Source: Syntrophomonadaceae bacterium
Lineage (GTDB): Bacteria; Bacillota; Syntrophomonadia; Syntrophomonadales; Syntrophomonadaceae
Reading direction: 5' to 3'
Length of the DNA stretch: 7,112 nucleotides
Assembly: GCA_012840625.1 (NCBI GenBank)
Contig: DUSB01000081.1
Location: forward strand, 1 to 7,112
Shown here one piece after another: positions 1-5,565 of this stretch. The notes below the pieces were generated by a model. That model had not been told where the DNA came from and searched no databases. It saw only the letters and a program-made list of their open reading frames with translations. Within the stretch, counting starts at the first letter, position 1; every line of letters begins with the position of its first letter. Both the position numbers and the translations under genes were made by a program.

Positions 1-450
1 GTATATCATATCCCGGCCATTGGTGTCCCCAAAGGTAATCCCGCCGGTATTACCTGTCTGGCTGATATGGCCAAACCTGGAGTAAAACTTGTTCTGGGTG
101 ATGCAGAATCCAATGCAATCGGCAAAAAGGGAGAAAAAATCTTTGCCAAAAATCAGTTACAGGTAGAGCAAAATGTAGTAGCGCGCGATGCCACGGTTAA
201 TGAAATTGTAACCCATCTGGCTATGGGTCAGGGTGATGCCGGACTAATATGGGAAGATAACGGTTTTGGCAACCAGGATATTGAAATTATTGCCATTCCC
301 GAAGAGCAAAACATCACTGATATGGTACCCGTATGCTGCCTTAATTTCAGCCAGGAACCAGAATTGGCGCAGCAATTTGTGGATTTCATAATGTCGGAAG
401 AAGGCATGAAAATCTTTGCAAAACATGGTTTTAAACCTGTAAAGAAATAA
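1..450 (+). CDS. modA: Molybdate/tungstate ABC transporter substrate-binding protein, C-terminal part (5' end outside window)
   Basis: The frame is open from base 1, so the ATG at 67 is internal and the gene begins before the window. The visible 149 residues are the C-terminal half of a periplasmic-type (in Gram-positives, lipid-anchored) binding protein that captures oxyanions outside the cell. Features seen are a lobe-crossing stretch IPAIGVPKGNPAG, a GDAESNAIG segment, the ARDATVNEIVTHLAMGQGDA block, which corresponds to the ModA region where the protein counts as able to 'see' bound anion, and a typical family ending (FVDFIMSEEGMKIFAKHGF). The ModB and ModC genes follow on the same strand, which supports a molybdate or tungstate ligand. 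Sequence alone cannot separate ModA from the related WtpA or TupA types, although the ModB partner favours Mod/Wtp. The signal peptide and promoter lie outside the window. Confidence 0.85.
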   Translation, partial: VYHIPAIGVPKGNPAGITCLADMAKPGVKLVLGDAESNAIGKKGEKIFAKNQLQVEQNVVARDATVNEIVTHLAMGQGDAGLIWEDNGFGNQDIEIIAIPEEQNITDMVPVCCLNFSQEPELAQQFVDFIMSEEGMKIFAKHGFKPVKK

Positions 451-465
451 GCCTTAGAACACCTG

Positions 466-520
466 CAATGGCCAGGCTCAATCGAACCCGGTCATTGTTT
501 ACATAAGCTCTTATAAACAA
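466..520 (+). promoter_or_regulatory. Two overlapping potential RNA hairpins in the modA-modB gap
   Basis: The 106-base gap holds CAATGGCC (466-473) facing GGTCATTG (490-497), which gives 7 of 8 pairs around a 16-base loop. It also holds TTGTTTA (495-501) facing TAAACAA (514-520), extended inward by TAA/TTA pairs past a CA bulge. The two stems share bases 495-497, so they cannot both form fully. Neither is followed by a long T run, so this is more like a processing or mRNA-stability element than a terminator. Such elements often keep binding-protein mRNA in excess over permease mRNA; that role is inference. Confidence 0.35.
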
Positions 521-542
521 AAGGCGTTAGAAACTTGGAGAT

Positions 543-548
543 AGGAGG
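543..548 (+). promoter_or_regulatory. Ribosome binding site AGGAGG that fixes the TTG start of modB
   Basis: A perfect AGGAGG ends eight bases before the TTG at 557. No ATG or GTG in the modB frame lies at a suitable distance, so the TTG is the supported start. Confidence 0.8.
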
Positions 549-556
549 ATAAAACC

Positions 557-1438
557 TTGCAACAACCCGAAACAGATACCACCAGCAGTCATACTCCTTC
601 CAATAACAATCTACCCTTTCGGGATCAGCGATTTCGATTATCAGGTAACCATATTTTCAAGGGAGTACTGATTCTCTTAATTTTTCTGATTTTGATGCTG
701 GTTTTTAGCGCTTTAGTTAACGTTATATGGAAAGGATTGGGGAGCCTGGCCGCCAGCCTGGCAACTGAGGAAATTCAATTCGCCATACGGCTTAGTTTCT
801 TTACCTCTATAACTTCCACCCTGATCTGTATTTTGTTTGCTGTACCCGTAGCTTATGGCCTGGAACGTCTGAACATTCCTGGCCACCGATTTATCAGCGT
901 TATATTGGAGGTGCCGCTATCCCTGCCGCCTATAGTTTGCGGTGTGGCCCTGCTGCTCTTGCTGGGCAATACTGAAGCCGGACGTGCCCTGGCCGAACAC
1001 GGCCTGAAGTTTGTCTTTTCAGTCAAAGGGATTATTCTGGCGCAATTCTTTATTATTACCCCCTACATGATAAGAGTATTGAAATCCACTATGGCTGATA
1101 TCAGCCCGCGCCTGGAGTTTGTGGCTCGTACCCTGGGTTGTTCACAGTGGCAGGCTTTTACCAGAGTTACCCTGCCTCTGGCTCGCAATGGCATCATAGC
1201 AGGTCTGGTGATATGCTGGGCCAGAGCGATGGGCGAATTCGGCTGTTCTCTAATGCTGGCCGGTGCTACCCGTATGAAAACAGAAACCCTACCGATAGCT
1301 TTGTTCTTGAATATGTCCGTTGGTAATTTGGAAATGGCTATGGCTTCAGCCACCTGTTTGATCATTATTTCTCTGGTAGCACTATTACTATTTGAACTGC
1401 TGGGAAGTGCTATTCTGCAAAGCTCAGAAAGAATATAG
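557..1438 (+). CDS. modB: Molybdate/tungstate ABC transporter permease
   Basis: Integral membrane subunit that forms the channel of the molybdate/tungstate importer and couples to the ModC ATPase. The 293-residue protein has a polar N-terminal tail of about 33 residues, then hydrophobic segments near 35-57, 77-99, 112-136, 157-175, 212-236 and 264-285. The EAA coupling loop is at about 187-207, with the expected glycine (G194) and a downstream LPLA. The WARAMGEFG motif at 221-229 is characteristic of ModB/WtpB permeases, whereas TupB-type permeases differ there. The start is TTG with a perfect ribosome binding site at 543-548. The gene lies 106 bases after modA and 15 bases before modC. The N-terminal tail, rich in Ser, Thr, Asn and Gln, is longer than in typical ModB proteins (about 220-260 residues) and looks unconserved. 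Family assignment is firm; the choice between Mo and W is open. Confidence 0.92.
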   Translation: MQQPETDTTSSHTPSNNNLPFRDQRFRLSGNHIFKGVLILLIFLILMLVFSALVNVIWKGLGSLAASLATEEIQFAIRLSFFTSITSTLICILFAVPVAYGLERLNIPGHRFISVILEVPLSLPPIVCGVALLLLLGNTEAGRALAEHGLKFVFSVKGIILAQFFIITPYMIRVLKSTMADISPRLEFVARTLGCSQWQAFTRVTLPLARNGIIAGLVICWARAMGEFGCSLMLAGATRMKTETLPIALFLNMSVGNLEMAMASATCLIIISLVALLLFELLGSAILQSSERI

Positions 1439-1453
1439 ACCGGGGGCCATGAT

Positions 1454-2500
1454 ATGATTCATTTAGTTAATCTAAGCAAGCATTTAGGTAATTTTACTTT
1501 AAGCAATGTTAACCTGACGGTACAGGAAAACGAGTATTTCATAATATTAGGACCTACCGGAGCCGGCAAAACCGTGCTGTTAGAAACCATTGCTGGCATG
1601 CACCAGCCGGACAGCGGGGAAATCTGGATAAATGGTCATAATATAACCCATCAATATCCCGAAGAGAGAAACATCGGCTTTGTGTACCAGGACTACCTTT
1701 TGTTTCCCCATTTAAAGGTAAAAGATAATATTTTATTCGGTCTTAAAATCAGAAAGGTTCCACCGCATACTATGCAGCGTGCTCTGGAGCAAATGGTGGC
1801 TTTGCTGAAAATCGAGCATTTACTGGACCGTTTCCCTGGTACCCTGAGCGGCGGAGAACAGCAGCGGGTGGCTCTGGCTCGGGCCTTAATTACTTCACCC
1901 CGAGTGCTGCTGCTGGATGAGCCTTTGAGTGCTCTGGATCCGCCTACACGGGAAGAATTTCAAAACGATCTGAAGCGTATTCATCAATACGCTAAAACTA
2001 CCACGCTTCACATTACCCATGATTTTGATGAAGCCCTGGTGTTGGCTGACCGGATAGGAATAATCTACAACGGGCAACTGGAGCAGATCGGTCGCCCTCT
2101 GGACCTGTTCTACAAACCACGTTCCCAGGAAATTGCCCGCTTTGTGGGGATGGAGAACATCTACCCGGCAGTGGTTCGGCAATACGGGCAGGATAAATAC
2201 GTTGATTTGGGTTCCCTGCGCTGGCGGGTAATATCCGACCTGGAAGGAGAGGTACAGGTAGCGATTCGACCTGAAGATATCATTCTGGCCCGGGAAGATT
2301 TTTCCAGCAGCGCTCAAAACCGGATGCGCGGTGTAATCAGTGCCATATCCCCCCGGGGAGGCATGGTAAAAGTGACACTGGATGTGGGTCTTCCACTGGT
2401 AGCGCTGGTTACCGCTCAGGCCCATGAAGAATTGCAGCTGGAATTAGGGCAGGAATTGTGGGCCATTTTCAAGACCACTGCCGTACATGTATTTAAGTAA
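1454..2500 (+). CDS. modC: Molybdate/tungstate ABC transporter ATP-binding protein
   Basis: Cytoplasmic ATPase that powers the ModB channel. All nucleotide-binding-domain motifs are intact in the 348-residue product: Walker A GPTGAGKT (33-40), Q-loop glutamine Q79, ABC signature LSGGEQQR (131-138), Walker B VLLLDEP (151-157), D-loop SALD (159-162) and the switch histidine H189 in ITHDF. A linker with the IRPED stretch (271-275) leads into one C-terminal TOBE-like domain (about 289-347), which in ModC/WtpC relatives binds oxyanion and can shut the transporter down. Length fits ModC (about 350). The ATG at 1454 has only a weak G-rich stretch (1442-1446) upstream, and the gene starts 15 bases after modB, so translational coupling is likely. 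No clear Rho-independent terminator follows directly. Function is secure; substrate preference is not. Confidence 0.92.
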   Translation: MIHLVNLSKHLGNFTLSNVNLTVQENEYFIILGPTGAGKTVLLETIAGMHQPDSGEIWINGHNITHQYPEERNIGFVYQDYLLFPHLKVKDNILFGLKIRKVPPHTMQRALEQMVALLKIEHLLDRFPGTLSGGEQQRVALARALITSPRVLLLDEPLSALDPPTREEFQNDLKRIHQYAKTTTLHITHDFDEALVLADRIGIIYNGQLEQIGRPLDLFYKPRSQEIARFVGMENIYPAVVRQYGQDKYVDLGSLRWRVISDLEGEVQVAIRPEDIILAREDFSSSAQNRMRGVISAISPRGGMVKVTLDVGLPLVALVTAQAHEELQLELGQELWAIFKTTAVHVFK

Positions 2501-2542
2501 TTCCGTAGGAGAGGTTCCCCCGCCGGTGTAGGGAAGGCATCA

Positions 2543-2587
2543 ACCCCTGATTATCCCCATAACCCCCTCTCAGTAGAGGAGGCTTTT
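2543..2587 (+). repeat. Dispersed non-coding repeat, copy A
   Basis: The segment reads ACCCCTGA, a short variable part, CCATA, a CCCCCTC run, a CAG-containing spacer, then a GAGG-type arm and GCTTT. The same order of blocks with the same spacing occurs at 6676-6720 on the same strand with several substitutions and small indels. The match is too long and too ordered for chance, and neither copy is coding. Confidence 0.5.
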
Positions 2588-2593
2588 GCCTCC
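2578..2593. repeat. Small perfect hairpin GGAGGC-TTTT-GCCTCC
   Basis: Six perfect base pairs close a TTTT loop (on the opposite strand, an AAAA loop). It repeats the core of the longer hairpin at 2648-2667, 70 bases downstream. No T tract follows on either strand, so it is not a classic intrinsic terminator. Confidence 0.6.
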
Positions 2594-2647
2594 GACTCTT
2601 CCCCAAGCATAAACCCCGGAATAGCGATAGCTTCTTCCATTAGCGTA

Positions 2648-2667
2648 GGGGAGGCTTTTGCCTCCCC
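2648..2667. repeat. Perfect 20-base hairpin GGGGAGGCTTTTGCCTCCCC
   Basis: Eight perfect G:C-rich base pairs surround a TTTT loop. CGT (2644-2646) and ACG (2668-2670) extend the stem past one bulged A. The core matches the hairpin at 2578-2593, and looser relatives (GGGGAA...TTCCCC) lie at 6646-6667 and 6822-6843. It probably is a repeat-family hairpin that could stabilise the 3' end of the mod transcript; that role is inference. Confidence 0.65.
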
Positions 2668-2769
2668 ACGAAAGCTTAAGCTTCCGCTACGGGCTTAGGA
2701 GCGAAAACTTCCCCGCTGGCCGATAGGCAGCCAGCAAACCCTTCTAAAAAATCTGTGTAAATCCCTAAA

Positions 2770-2788
2770 ATTAGTGTTATCAGTGTCT
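2770..2788 (+). repeat. Diverged repeat segment, partner of 6606-6624 in inverted orientation
   Basis: This 19-base segment (ATTAGTGTTATCAGTGTCT) agrees with the reverse complement of 6606-6624 at 14 of 19 positions without gaps. Just upstream, AATCTGTGT at 2750-2758 is repeated exactly at 6855-6863. Both are non-coding. Confidence 0.4.
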
Positions 2789-2817
2789 AAAAACGCCCTA
2801 CGGCAGAAAATACAAAA

Positions 2818-2837
2818 GCCGGGCTAAAAAGCCCGGC
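2818..2837 (-). terminator. Rho-independent terminator of the zinc-ribbon gene
   Basis: GCCGGGC (2818-2824) pairs perfectly with GCCCGGC (2831-2837) around a six-base loop. Read on the minus strand, the stem is followed at once by TTTTGTATTTT, the T tract of an intrinsic terminator. It lies 24 bases past the stop codon of the gene at 2862-3152. On the plus strand no T run follows directly, so stopping mod transcription here is less certain. Confidence 0.85.
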
Positions 2838-2861
2838 GAGATATTCCTATTTTAGCCTATC

Positions 2862-3152
2862 TTAATAAGCCTCCTGCCGTTGCTTCTGAAAGCATTCCAG
2901 GCAGTACACCGGCCTACCTTCTACAGGTTTGAAAGGAACTTCGGTCTCGGCCCCACACTCTGCACAAATAGCACTAAACATCTCACGCGGAGCTCTACCA
3001 TTGCCACTGCGGTTGCGGCGGTTCTGTCTGCATTCTTTACACCGCTTAGGTTCATTCTCAAAACCCTTTTCCTGATAAAATTCCTGTTCACCGGCCGTAA
3101 ACACGAATTCTTCTCCGCAGTCCTGGCACACTAAAATCTTGTCTTCTAACAT
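2862..3152 (-). CDS. Small zinc-ribbon protein with two CxxC...CxxC modules
   Basis: The 96-residue soluble protein has eight ordered cysteines. The first module is CQDC (9-12) with CKEC (38-41), matching the probable zinc-ribbon family in which the N-terminal 'CxDCG.eF.Ft.geQefy.ekGf.n.PkRC..CR' block is conserved. The second is CAEC (63-66) with CLEC (83-86), of the CxxC-x(n)-CxxC kind that ends in an ECF. A basic linker (about residues 42-56, rich in Arg and Asn) separates them. Each module probably binds one zinc ion; nucleic-acid or protein contact through the basic linker is inference. No cellular role has been established that I can name. It has its own promoter (3229-3257), a GAGGG ribosome site upstream of the ATG, and a terminator (2818-2837), so it appears monocistronic. 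It lies downstream of the flagellar block but separated by 147 bases. Confidence 0.85.
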   Translation of the reverse strand: MLEDKILVCQDCGEEFVFTAGEQEFYQEKGFENEPKRCKECRQNRRNRSGNGRAPREMFSAICAECGAETEVPFKPVEGRPVYCLECFQKQRQEAY

Positions 3153-3228
3153 CTAGAAAGATCCCTCACTTTTTTTAATTTGCCGGATTTCTGCTCTGAT
3201 TAAGAATAGATCTACCGACTCTGTTGTC

Positions 3229-3257
3229 ATTATATATGCTGGATTAGCAAATAGCAA
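3229..3257 (-). promoter_or_regulatory. Sigma-A promoter of the zinc-ribbon gene
   Basis: On the minus strand, TTGCTA (3252-3257) is followed after exactly 17 bases by a perfect TATAAT (3229-3234). Transcription would start near 3222, leaving a leader of about 70 bases before the ATG at 3152. Confidence 0.7.
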
Positions 3258-3299
3258 GCAAAGACATGGTAAAAGCAAGGTTTTTTTAATCTCTCCAAT

Positions 3300-3806
3300 T
3301 TATTCACCGGTAAATCGGCTCTTTTTTGATCGCTCCATTGTCTGCTGGTAAGCACTGCTGGCATGTTGAACAGATACCTGTCTGCCAGCACACTCACGCT
3401 GACGAATCAGCCGCTGTAATTCTTTCTGGCTTACAGCATCCTTTGCCGCAATCTCCTGCAGCAGCTCTCCCAGATAAGCCAGAACTTCCTGTAAACGCTG
3501 CCACTGATCAGAGGAGATTTTCCCTTTTAACTGGCTCAGCACAAATTCTTCCATGCCCAATCCCGCCAATAATCTCTGCTGTAGCGCCCGATTTTCTTGA
3601 TTGAGATGATCCAGTTTCTCCATTAGTTCCACACGTGGTTCCAGAAGAATAGTAAGAACATTTTCGTTGATGATAGTTTCTGTCCTGGCCAGAGTTTCAT
3701 TTTGTTCCCGCGCCAACTGCAGCATTTCTTCATACAGGTTTTGCTGTTGGGCGAAATTATCCAGCAGCTGTTCGATTAATTTATCATGATTATTACGCAT
3801 ATCCAT
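3300..3806 (-). CDS. FlgN-like flagellar coiled-coil protein (probable export chaperone)
   Basis: The 168-residue product is almost wholly helical and rich in Gln, Glu and Leu. An N-terminal heptad-like stretch (LLDNFAQQQNLYEEMLQLAREQ) is followed by a second helix (ELMEKLDHLNQENRALQQRL), then a predicted helical hairpin and a basic, less ordered tail ending in SKKSRFTGE. This architecture and the position after fliS suggest a FlgN-type chaperone that guards hook-junction proteins FlgK and FlgL before export; the family match is by shape and context, not by a diagnostic motif. The frame is open further upstream to 3902, but that would overlap the preceding gene by 86 bases and add low-complexity Pro/Gly/Arg residues. 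The ATG at 3806, preceded by AGGTTGAG, leaves a 10-base gap and is preferred; the ATG at 3800 is an alternative. Confidence 0.65.
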   Translation of the reverse strand: MDMRNNHDKLIEQLLDNFAQQQNLYEEMLQLAREQNETLARTETIINENVLTILLEPRVELMEKLDHLNQENRALQQRLLAGLGMEEFVLSQLKGKISSDQWQRLQEVLAYLGELLQEIAAKDAVSQKELQRLIRQRECAGRQVSVQHASSAYQQTMERSKKSRFTGE

Positions 3807-3816
3807 TTCACTCAAC

Positions 3817-4308
3817 CTACTTTTTCTGATCAATAAACCAGCCCTCGGATGAGGTGCCATACCGGGTATAAGCCCGGGTAGCCCTGACATTCTCCCTGGC
3901 ATTGGCCAGCCTGCTTCCTAATTCTTTAATAGCTTCGGCCATTTTATCCTGTGTTTTTTGATCATTCTCCTGAATGGTCTGAAGCACAGACTGCAACTCC
4001 TGACGGCTTTTCTGATAGTCCTGCTGCATTTGCCGGGCCAATCTCCAGCGCTCAGTATGACCCTCCTGTTCCAGAATCTTGAGCAGGTTTATCTCTTCTT
4101 CCTGGCTTATGCTCACCATGTCAATCCGCTGCATAAGCCCTTCCCGTTCCTGCAGGAGTGCGTCAAGCTGTTCCACCTGCCCCTGGGTATCAGGATCAAA
4201 AGCAGCCATTAAATCCTTTTGCTGGCAGGATATATTCAGCAGTTTGGTATATAGAAGCTCTACTTCTTCCAAACGCTGCCGCCATTTTTGTACGTCTAAT
4301 TCCATCAT
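3817..4308 (-). CDS. FliT-like flagellar coiled-coil protein (probable export chaperone)
   Basis: The 163-residue, soluble, strongly helical protein begins MMELDVQKW. The pattern LYTKLLNISCQQ...LLQEREGLMQRID resembles FliT/FlgN proteins, which have an early 'LL.L...Q' helix and a later 'ERe.Li..i' helix. A long coiled coil covers about residues 60-140, and the tail ends AYTRYGTSSEGWFIDQKK, an aromatic-basic end of the sort seen on such chaperones. It directly follows fliS, the usual place of fliT, where it would hold the cap protein FliD and in some bacteria restrain the flagellar master regulator. ATGs at 4323, 4308 and 4305 are possible. AAAGG at 4316-4320 sits seven bases before 4308, which I prefer; using 4323 would give a TAATG overlap with fliS and five extra residues. 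FlgN is the main alternative name. Confidence 0.6.
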   Translation of the reverse strand: MMELDVQKWRQRLEEVELLYTKLLNISCQQKDLMAAFDPDTQGQVEQLDALLQEREGLMQRIDMVSISQEEEINLLKILEQEGHTERWRLARQMQQDYQKSRQELQSVLQTIQENDQKTQDKMAEAIKELGSRLANARENVRATRAYTRYGTSSEGWFIDQKK

Positions 4309-4322
4309 GTATAAACCTTTCA

Positions 4323-4826
4323 TTAACCCTTTATGTTTATCCCTCGCGGGATATCTGAGGATTTTGCCTGCGTATTCTGCACCTTCATGATATCGTCTGC
4401 ATTCTTTATATTTGTTGATGCCGTCGGCGCTTGATTTTCGCGATGGGGACGGGTTTTAAGTATACGATCCGCCTCTTGAAAGGCATCATAAAGCTCTCTC
4501 AGAAAATCCTCTACTTCCACCAGAATTTCACCGTTTTTACTCAGGTTAGCTTCAACCAGTTGATTATACATATAATCGTAAAGCGCATAAAGCTGCTTGG
4601 AGATCTCATAATCCATATTAAGAGTGGACATAAGCTCCACCAGGATGTTTTCTACCTTAATAATCTCATTATGAGCGGTATTAAAATCCCTGGCTTCAAC
4701 AGCCTGCCGGGCCTTGACTAGATCTTTTATGGCCGCTTCAAATAGTAGCAGTAAGAGTTTTTCCGGCGCCAGTGTCTCCACACTAATCCGCTTGTACTGG
4801 TCATAAGCCTGAGCATGTATATTCAC
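4323..4826 (-). CDS. fliS: Flagellin export chaperone FliS with long C-terminal tail
   Basis: FliS binds the C-terminal helices of flagellin in the cytoplasm, blocks early polymerisation and delivers it to the flagellar export gate. The 167-residue product shows the full FliS pattern: AYDQYKRISVETLAPEKLLLLLFEAAI (7-33), a VENILVELMSTLNMDYEISKQL block (58-79) and LYDYMYNQLVEANL (82-95), then EVEDFLRELYDAF (104-116). Typical FliS is about 125-135 residues; here about 45 extra residues follow, polar and probably disordered, ending PRGINIKG. The start is GTG at 4826, fixed by AAGGAGGA (4834-4841) seven bases upstream. The stop at 4323-4325 touches the next gene, so the two chaperone-type genes downstream are probably cotranscribed. 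The cap gene fliD, usually immediately upstream, is missing. Confidence 0.92.
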   Translation of the reverse strand: MNIHAQAYDQYKRISVETLAPEKLLLLLFEAAIKDLVKARQAVEARDFNTAHNEIIKVENILVELMSTLNMDYEISKQLYALYDYMYNQLVEANLSKNGEILVEVEDFLRELYDAFQEADRILKTRPHRENQAPTASTNIKNADDIMKVQNTQAKSSDIPRGINIKG

Positions 4827-4833
4827 AAGAACT

Positions 4834-4841
4834 TCCTCCTT
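4834..4841 (-). promoter_or_regulatory. Ribosome binding site AAGGAGGA that fixes the GTG start of fliS
   Basis: On the minus strand AAGGAGGA precedes GTG (4826-4824) by seven bases. The next in-frame ATG would remove the conserved N-terminal AYDQY region, so GTG is well supported. Confidence 0.75.
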
Positions 4842-4939
4842 TGTTCCAGGTATATCATAAGAGCTTTCACCTAAAGTTAATAGTAAGAATGTCCCGGGAC
4901 CCCAGAGGGATCAGTAAGCATAAAAATTGAAAATAGGAA

Positions 4940-5323
4940 TCAGACTAGCTCATCCACAACGAGCCCCAGCAGTTTATCCATCATCTGCCGTATGTCTGCC
5001 GCTATCTCCAACATGCGTTCCGGCGGTATCTCTCTGATAACCTCGTTACTATCTGTGTCAACGACCTTCACCTGATAGCGGCCACTTTTTTCATGCAAGT
5101 TGAATTGAAGGTGATAATTGCTGATTTTGAGGGCCTGGTTAATTGTTTCAGCTGCATTGTGCAGGTTTTCTGCCTCCAATTTATAACGCGGCAGATCTGT
5201 ATATTCTATTTTTAGCCCTTCGCCTTCCTGGGGCCTATTCTGACCCCTTGCTGTACTTTCCTGTACTGTCTCGGAATGAACCATAGCGAGGTGTTCTGGC
5301 CCCACATGACTTCCCACCCGCAT
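4940..5323 (-). CDS. flaG: Flagellar protein FlaG
   Basis: The 127-residue product has a variable polar N-terminus (1-50) and then the conserved FlaG domain: a helix, LQF (72-74), the segment YQVKVVDTDSNEVIREIPPE (83-102) and a closing helix MDKLLGLVVDELV (115-127). FlaG proteins are linked to flagellar filament length and, in polar flagellates, to filament and cap behaviour; the biochemical mechanism is not settled. Its usual neighbour is fliD, yet here fliS follows after 113 bases. A GGGGGG-type ribosome site precedes the ATG. The sigma-28 type promoter at 5364-5391 with a short leader of about 35 bases makes flaG the first gene of a late-class flagellar transcription unit that probably continues into fliS and the chaperones. 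Confidence 0.9.
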   Translation of the reverse strand: MRVGSHVGPEHLAMVHSETVQESTARGQNRPQEGEGLKIEYTDLPRYKLEAENLHNAAETINQALKISNYHLQFNLHEKSGRYQVKVVDTDSNEVIREIPPERMLEIAADIRQMMDKLLGLVVDELV

Positions 5324-5350
5324 GTTTAACCCCCCACTCTGTTAAGATTT

Positions 5351-5366
5351 TATTCTAAATAGAATA
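5351..5366. promoter_or_regulatory. 16-base palindrome overlapping the flaG promoter
   Basis: TATTCTA (5351-5357) and TAGAATA (5360-5366) are perfect inverted arms separated by AA. The site covers the expected flaG start site (about 5357) and the end of its -10 (5364-5371), a position typical of a repressor operator. No known operator consensus is matched with confidence. Confidence 0.45.
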
Positions 5367-5391
5367 TCGTCAGCCAGCTTAGATTTCTTTA
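5364..5391 (-). promoter_or_regulatory. Sigma-28 (sigma-D) type promoter of flaG
   Basis: On the minus strand TAAA (5388-5391) is followed after 16 bases by GACGATAT (5364-5371). The sigma-D consensus is TAAA, about 15-16 bases, GCCGATAT, so the -10 differs at one position. It reads toward flaG, whose ATG is at 5323. The match agrees with flaG being a late flagellar gene. Confidence 0.65.
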
Positions 5392-5399
5392 ATAATAAT

Positions 5400-5426
5400 T
5401 AAGACCTGAGGGAAGAAATCCGATAA
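5400..5426 (+). promoter_or_regulatory. Possible sigma-28 type promoter reading toward the gene at 5566
   Basis: TAAG (5400-5403), 15 bases, then TCCGATAA (5419-5426) on the plus strand. This matches the sigma-D consensus at 3 of 4 positions in the -35 and nearly fully in the -10. It would give a leader of about 130 bases to the gene at 5566. It lies back to back with the flaG promoter. The -35 is imperfect, so it may be chance. Confidence 0.35.
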
Positions 5427-5506
5427 ACTTAAATTACTCGTTGAGACTATCAGCCTGTATCGCCATCAAACTTTCGTCCTGTCAGCAAAGACAAAAAAGG
5501 TCACTA

Positions 5507-5534
5507 TTTAAAGAAACCTATCTCATGCTATAAT
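5507..5534 (+). promoter_or_regulatory. Extended -10 promoter of the gene at 5566
   Basis: TGCTATAAT (5526-5534) is a perfect extended -10: TG, one base, TATAAT. The -35 is poor (TTTAAA at 5507-5512, 16-base spacing), as is usual for extended -10 promoters. Transcription would begin near 5541, about 25 bases before the ATG at 5566. Confidence 0.65.
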
Positions 5535-5565
5535 ACGTGATAATAAAGCCTGGATGGTGATCGAC

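Larger units (their letters stand above)
2501..2861. other. Gene-free convergent gap with hairpin-rich repeat material (region A)
   Basis: No credible reading frame was found in this 361-base gap between modC (+) and the zinc-ribbon gene (-). It contains two GGAGGC-TTTT-GCCTCC hairpins (2578-2593 and 2648-2667), a double AAGCTT palindrome (2672-2683), pyrimidine-rich runs with repeated CCCC, a tail with AATCTGTGT (2750-2758) and a 19-base segment (2770-2788). The latter two recur, diverged, at 6600-6875. The final part (2818-2837) is a minus-strand terminator. The composition resembles a decayed dispersed repeat. Confidence 0.6.

Noticed and set aside
67..450. ATG at 67 as the start of a small 127-residue protein
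   Set aside because: The frame is open to base 1 and the upstream residues (IPAIGVPKGNPAG) continue the ModA pattern, so this is an internal methionine.
1895..2425. 176-residue minus-strand frame opposite modC
   Set aside because: It lies wholly inside modC, which has every ABC ATPase motif, and it has no recognisable domain.
2672..2683. AAGCTTAAGCTT as an attachment or recombination site
   Set aside because: A short AT-rich self-complementary word; there is no integrase, tRNA or duplicated flank nearby.
2501..2861. CRISPR array
   Set aside because: The repeats are hairpins of unequal length with unequal spacing and only two close copies; there are no regular spacers and no cas gene.
3300..3902. 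Longer 200-residue version of the FlgN-like gene
   Set aside because: It would overlap the preceding gene by 86 bases and adds Pro/Gly/Arg-rich residues that are the shadow of that gene's end; the ATG at 3806 has a suitable upstream site.
4869..4920. Terminator or attenuator between flaG and fliS around GTCCCGGGAC (4891-4900)
   Set aside because: The palindrome has no loop and no T tract follows on the minus strand; nearby weak pairings do not form a convincing terminator.
5427..5525. Riboswitch upstream of the 5566 gene
   Set aside because: I could not match any known aptamer core, and the stronger promoter lies downstream of this stretch, which would leave it outside the main transcript.
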